This document shows positions 60,613 through 64,000 of a stretch of DNA of 64,000 nt, piece by piece. Under the pieces are notes generated by a model. That model did not search any database, was not told the DNA's origin, and saw only the letters and a program-made list of their open reading frames with translations. How positions within the stretch are numbered: position 1 is the stretch's first letter; each line of letters starts with the position of its first letter. This stretch comes from QAND01 sp003150225. Lineage in GTDB: Bacteria > Bacillota > Clostridia > Christensenellales > QAND01. The stretch spans positions 1,116,001-1,180,000 of the forward strand of contig NZ_CP076563.1 in the NCBI RefSeq assembly GCF_044357945.1, in the 5' to 3' direction. A program made the translations under genes and the position numbers.

Positions 60613-61339
60613 TTTTTGCTGCTCCTTCCCCTGTTAGGCGGATCATGCCGCGCAGGCGATCCAGAAGGGCAGGCTCCGGCGGCTCTCTATCAGCAAAGGG
60701 AAAAGGGATTCCCAGCGCTTGATATTTCTCCAAACACAGCTTATGAAAGGGCAAAAGCTCCACCTTTTCCACGCAGGAAAAGGGCGCAATGAGCTCATTG
60801 AGCCGCAGGAGATTCTCTTCATCGTCGTTGACGTCCCGGATGATCACCTGGCGGATCCAGGTGGGAATCCCCCGTTCCTGAAGGCGGGCCAGAAAGGATA
60901 TGGCGTCGGACAGGCTTCCGCCGGTATAGCGCCGGTAGTCCTCCTCCCGGGTCATTTTAATGTCCAAAAGCACCAGATCGGTGGCGGATAAGGCCCGCTC
61001 CACCTCTTGATTCCAGACGCAGCCGCTGGTGTCCAGGCAGGTATGGATCCCCTCCTCATGGCACAGAGAGAACAGCTCGTAGACGAACGCCGGCTGGCAT
61101 AGCGCTTCCCCTCCCGAAAGGGTCACTCCGCCCTCGGGGCCAAAGTACTCCCGGCACCGGCGGATCCGGGCCATGACCTCCTCCGGGGTATAAGGGGTTC
61201 CTCCTGCAAAATCCCAGCTATCGGGGTTATGGCAATATGCGCACCGAAGGGGACAGCCCATGAGAAAAGCCACAAACCGGACGCCGGGGCCATCCACCGT
61301 ACCCAGGCTCTGAAAGGAATGAATCCGTCCCATTTTCAC
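60608..61339 (-). CDS. pflA: Pyruvate formate-lyase activating enzyme
   Basis: A radical-SAM protein of 243 residues that uses a [4Fe-4S] cluster and S-adenosylmethionine to create the glycyl radical on PflB. It shows FVAFLMGCPLRCAYCHNPDSW with the CxxxCxxC motif and GGVTLSGGEAL (SAM-binding GGE). The first codon may be GTG at 61339, overlapping the pflB TGA as GTGA, or ATG at 61333. It is translationally coupled to pflB. Confidence 0.95.
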   Translation of the reverse strand: MKMGRIHSFQSLGTVDGPGVRFVAFLMGCPLRCAYCHNPDSWDFAGGTPYTPEEVMARIRRCREYFGPEGGVTLSGGEALCQPAFVYELFSLCHEEGIHTCLDTSGCVWNQEVERALSATDLVLLDIKMTREEDYRRYTGGSLSDAISFLARLQERGIPTWIRQVIIRDVNDDEENLLRLNELIAPFSCVEKVELLPFHKLCLEKYQALGIPFPFADREPPEPALLDRLRGMIRLTGEGAAKK

Positions 61340-63570
61340 AGGGCGCTGTGGAAAGTCCGGCTGATGACCTCCCGCTGCTGCTCCCGAGACAGCTTATGGA
61401 AGTTGACGGCATAGCCTGAGACCCGAATGGTGAGGTTGGGATACTTGCTGGGATCGCCATAGGCCTCCTCCAGCATCTCCCGGTTGAGGACGTTAACGTT
61501 GATGTGATGGGCCCCTTTTTTAAAATAGCCGGCAAGGATATTCACCAGGTTCTGAGTTCTGGCCTCGTCGTCCCGGCCAAGCGCGGCGGGCACGATGGAG
61601 AAGGTGTTGGAAATGCCGTCCCGGCAATCGTCATAGGAGAGCTTTGCCACGCTGTTGAGGGAGGCCAGAGCGCCTTCCCGCTCCCGGTTATGCATGGGAT
61701 TGGCGCCGGGGGCAAAGGGCGCTCCCTTCTCCCGGCCGTCGGGGGTGGAGCCGGTCTTTTTGCCGTACACCACGTTGCTGGTGATGGTCAGTACCGAAAG
61801 GGTGTGGACGGCGTTCCGATAGGCCGGGGTTTTACGCAGCTCGGTGATGGTATCGTGGAGGATGGCCTGGGCGATGGAGTCCACCCGGTCGTCATCGTTG
61901 CCAAATTTGGGGAAATCCCCCTCGGTCTTAAAGCCAACCATATAGCCGTTGTCATCCCGAATGGGCGTTACCCTGGCGTATTTCACGGCGGAAAGGGAGT
62001 CGGCCATCACCGAAAGACCCGCCACCCCAAAGGCCATAAACCGGCCCACGTCGGTGTCATGAAGGGCCATCTGGGTCTTTTCATAGGCGTACTTATCGTG
62101 CATGTAGTGGATCACGTTCATGGTATTGACGTAAAGGGCACACAGCCATTCCCGGTAAACGGCAAGGCGCTCCATAACGGCGTCATAGGAAAGGACCTCT
62201 CCCGCCATGGGCTCCATCTGGGGTCCCAGGTGGAGGCCGGAGGTGTGGTCATAGCCGCCGTTTAAGGCCAGCAGCAGTAGCTTCGGCAGGTTGCACCGGG
62301 CTCCAAAGAACTGCATCTGCTTGCCTACCCGCATGGCGGAGACGCAGCAGGCGATGGCGTAATCATCCCCATAAAGAGGCCGCATCAGGTCGTCGTTCTC
62401 GTACTGGATGGCGTCGGTATCGATGGACAGCCGGGCACAGTAGCGCGCAAACGCCCGGGGCAGGTCCTGGCTCCACAGCACGGTCAGATTGGGCTCTGCG
62501 GAGGGGCCCAAGGTCCGGAGGGTGTGGAGGATGCGATAGCTGTTCCGGGTCACCAGGGTACGGCCATCCTCCCCCATGCCCCCTACGCTCTCGGTGATCC
62601 ACATGGGGTCTCCCCCAAACAGCTCGTTGTACTCCGGAGTCCGCAGATGCCGGGCCATCCGGAGCTTCATGACAAAGTCATCCATGATCTCCTGGGCCCC
62701 TGCTTCGCTGAGGGTTCCCTCCCGGAGATCTCGCTCCAGGTAGATATCCAAGAAGGTGCTGACCCGGCCCAGGCTCATAGCGGCGCCGTTCTGTTCCTTA
62801 ATGGCTCCCAGGTATCCAAAATAGGTCCATTGGGCCGCCTCCAAGGCGGTCTCGGCAGGCCGGGAGATGTCCACGCCATATAGGGCGGCCATCTCCTTTA
62901 GTTTGCCTAGAAAGGCGATCTGCTGGTACAGCTCCTCCCCCAGCCGGATGTTTTCCACATCCATGAGCTGACGGCCTTTGGCTTCCTTATCCTTTTGTTT
63001 TTCCTCGATGAGCCGGTCCACCCCGTAAAGGGCCACCCGGCGATAGTCCCCGATGATCCGCCCCCGGCCGTAGGCGTCCGGCAGGCCGGTGATGACGCCA
63101 CTCTTCCGGGCGGCACGCATCTCCGGGGTATAGACCCGATAGACGCCATCGTTATGGGTGGTGCGGAAGGTGAACTCCTCCCGAATCTTCTGGCCCATTT
63201 CATAGCCATACGCTTTACAGGCTCCCTCGGCCATGCGAATGCCGCCAAAGGGGTTCACCCCCCGGCGCAGGGGCCGGTTGGTCTGCAGCCCCACAATCAG
63301 CTCCTTTTCCCGATCCAGATACCCAGGGGCATAGCTGGTCAGGGAGGAGACGGTTTCGGTGTCGATGTCCAACACCCCACCGAATTCCTGCTCCAGGGCC
63401 AGCAGCCGGTTGAGCTTTTCCATCAGCTCCTGGGTGCGGGGGGTAGCGGAGGCCAGAAAGGACTCGTCCCCCTCATAGGGAGTGTAGTTGCGCTGAATGA
63501 AATCCCGGACGTCGATGTTTTCCTTCCAGGGGCCGGACACAAATCCCCGATAGGCTCTGTTTTCTTCCAT
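61336..63570 (-). CDS. pflB: Formate C-acetyltransferase (pyruvate formate-lyase)
   Basis: 744 residues from the ATG at 63570 behind AAGGAGG; the longer open frame runs through the riboswitch and is rejected. It cleaves pyruvate with CoA to acetyl-CoA and formate by a radical mechanism. Catalytic pair Cys408-Cys409 (YAIACCVSAM) and radical glycine at about 719 (IRVSGYAVNF) are present, as is the PFL start region WKENIDVRDFIQRNYTPYEG. Length is normal for true PFL. It is controlled by a ZTP riboswitch. Confidence 0.96.
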   Translation of the reverse strand: MEENRAYRGFVSGPWKENIDVRDFIQRNYTPYEGDESFLASATPRTQELMEKLNRLLALEQEFGGVLDIDTETVSSLTSYAPGYLDREKELIVGLQTNRPLRRGVNPFGGIRMAEGACKAYGYEMGQKIREEFTFRTTHNDGVYRVYTPEMRAARKSGVITGLPDAYGRGRIIGDYRRVALYGVDRLIEEKQKDKEAKGRQLMDVENIRLGEELYQQIAFLGKLKEMAALYGVDISRPAETALEAAQWTYFGYLGAIKEQNGAAMSLGRVSTFLDIYLERDLREGTLSEAGAQEIMDDFVMKLRMARHLRTPEYNELFGGDPMWITESVGGMGEDGRTLVTRNSYRILHTLRTLGPSAEPNLTVLWSQDLPRAFARYCARLSIDTDAIQYENDDLMRPLYGDDYAIACCVSAMRVGKQMQFFGARCNLPKLLLLALNGGYDHTSGLHLGPQMEPMAGEVLSYDAVMERLAVYREWLCALYVNTMNVIHYMHDKYAYEKTQMALHDTDVGRFMAFGVAGLSVMADSLSAVKYARVTPIRDDNGYMVGFKTEGDFPKFGNDDDRVDSIAQAILHDTITELRKTPAYRNAVHTLSVLTITSNVVYGKKTGSTPDGREKGAPFAPGANPMHNREREGALASLNSVAKLSYDDCRDGISNTFSIVPAALGRDDEARTQNLVNILAGYFKKGAHHINVNVLNREMLEEAYGDPSKYPNLTIRVSGYAVNFHKLSREQQREVISRTFHSAL

Positions 63571-63597
63571 TGCGGTTTCCTCCTTAGCACTGGTAAG

Positions 63598-63629
63598 AAA
63601 AAAGGACAGCCTTTTGCATGTGCAAGGGC
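63598..63629 (-). terminator. Riboswitch-linked intrinsic terminator before pflB
   Basis: Minus strand: GGGCAGCC...GGCTGTCC stem (one G-U) with inner TTGCA/TGCAA, followed by T6. Its left arm overlaps the last conserved CTGGGCA of the aptamer, the expected design for a ligand-controlled terminator. Confidence 0.85.
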
Positions 63630-63710
63630 TGCCCAGACGGTCGGCGTTATAGCCCCGCACTCCCCTGTGGTAAACCCACAAAACCCGTCAGTCGTGCGGA
63701 ACGTCCTCTT
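63628..63710 (-). promoter_or_regulatory. ZTP/ZMP (pfl motif) riboswitch
   Basis: The minus strand holds the conserved aptamer blocks in order: CGCACGACTGACGG, the hairpin region GTGGGTTTACCACAGGGGAG, and GCCGACCGTCTGGGCA. These match the pfl RNA motif that senses ZTP/ZMP, the purine-pathway signal of 10-formyl-tetrahydrofolate shortage. It turns on formate-producing pflBA when ligand is bound, providing formate for folate charging. Confidence 0.93.
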
Positions 63711-63722
63711 TCTTTCACCCTC

Positions 63723-63751
63723 AGTATAGGTTCCTTTCCAGGGCTTGTCAA
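63723..63751 (-). promoter_or_regulatory. pflBA promoter
   Basis: Minus strand TTGACA (63746-63751), 17 bases, TATACT (63723-63728), about 12 bases before the riboswitch. Confidence 0.88.
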
Positions 63752-63769
63752 CAGTGGCTTCCTTCTTTC

Positions 63770-63798
63770 TTGCGTCCCGGCAAAAGCCGGGGTACAAT
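63770..63798 (+). promoter_or_regulatory. mobB promoter
   Basis: TTGCGT (63770-63775), 17 bases, TACAAT (63793-63798). Confidence 0.6.
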
Positions 63799-63822
63799 GA
63801 CGAAAAAGGGAGGCGTTTTAGC

Positions 63823-64000
63823 ATGAAAGCCATCGCCATAGTGGGCCATAGCAAAACCGGAAAAACCACCCTGTGCGAAGCCCTGATCCGGACCCTTACG
63901 GCCCGTGGATACCGGGTGGGAAGCGTTAAGGAAATCCATGCAGAGGGATTTTCCATAGATGATCCCGCTTCCAACACCGGCCGGCACCGGTCCGCCGGAG
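63823..64000 (+). CDS. mobB: Molybdopterin-guanine dinucleotide biosynthesis protein B (5' part, cut by window edge)
   Basis: The first 59 codons read MKAIAIVGHSKTGKTTLCEA and continue LIRTLTARGYRVGSVKEIHA. The P-loop GHSKTGKTT and the following GYRVGSVKEIH are typical of MobB, a GTP-binding adaptor in Moco maturation. ATG at 63823 follows GGGAGG at eight bases. Its presence shows the organism makes the dinucleotide form of Moco, relevant to the Moco-like riboswitches at 6 and 10.7 kb. Confidence 0.85.
   Translation, partial: MKAIAIVGHSKTGKTTLCEALIRTLTARGYRVGSVKEIHAEGFSIDDPASNTGRHRSAG

Overview
The window comes from a high-GC, strictly anaerobic, low-oxygen-adapted Bacillota/Clostridia-type bacterium. 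Indicators are a single-chain pyruvate:ferredoxin oxidoreductase, pyruvate formate-lyase with its activase, strong AGGAGG ribosome sites, TTGACA/TATAAT promoters, many lipoproteins with a cysteine lipobox, MATE exporters, a Mn-catalase and PASTA and CotH proteins. No 16S is present, so no genus is claimed.

Layout. 1-3.7 kb: serS (cut by the window edge), a lone PTS IIC, a small membrane protein and argS, all on the minus strand. 3.8-10.75 kb (minus): five lipoprotein genes. They are a protein with five tandem sulfite-oxidase-fold-like domains, a type III metal/cofactor binding protein, a two-domain relative of the first, a rhodanese-like protein and an FMN-binding-like protein. Two of the transcripts begin with leaders that look like molybdenum-cofactor riboswitches ending in intrinsic terminators. 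10.8-21.6 kb (minus): a tightly packed ten-gene surface polysaccharide operon. It holds a membrane glycosyltransferase, membrane partner, bactofilin-like/leucine-rich-repeat protein, AlgX/DHHW-like protein, TMEM198-like protein, VTC/CYTH protein, DUF4956 protein, CotH kinase, UDP-GlcNAc 2-epimerase and an alpha/alpha-barrel hydrolase. 22-30 kb: Mn-catalase, tRNA-Arg(ACG), an amidohydrolase, a PASTA protein, two HAD phosphatases, a tautomerase, small DNA-binding proteins, a PNPOx-like protein and a GNAT enzyme, followed by three 98-bp tandem repeats.

30-43 kb: an operon of hydroxyacid dehydrogenase, MATE exporter, amino-acid kinase and an unknown gene; an AT-rich foreign-looking island (about 34.2-36.15 kb) with a lipoprotein and a pseudogene carrying two in-frame TAA codons; a DUF3592 protein; a LarA-family racemase; a ferredoxin-fused aldo/keto reductase; an Rrf2 regulator; and a hisC plus two hisK-type phosphatases group. 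43-51 kb: nifJ, a second small XRE regulator with an operator half-site shared with the first, a MATE exporter, a GNAT gene broken by an amber codon, and a composite intergenic repeat. 51-64 kb: a large RND exporter with a coiled-coil insertion, HdeD-like and GyrI-like proteins, a two-component system preceded by a 31-residue membrane peptide, an amidohydrolase, a pure Asn/Gln peptide, pflBA under a clear ZTP (pfl-motif) riboswitch, and the start of mobB at the right edge.

The most promising possibly undescribed systems are the Moco-riboswitch-controlled set of extracytoplasmic redox-like lipoproteins (3.8-10.75 kb) and the polysaccharide operon combining bactofilin/LRR, CotH, VTC and DUF4956 (10.8-21.6 kb). 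All function calls are from reading the sequence; no database search was run.
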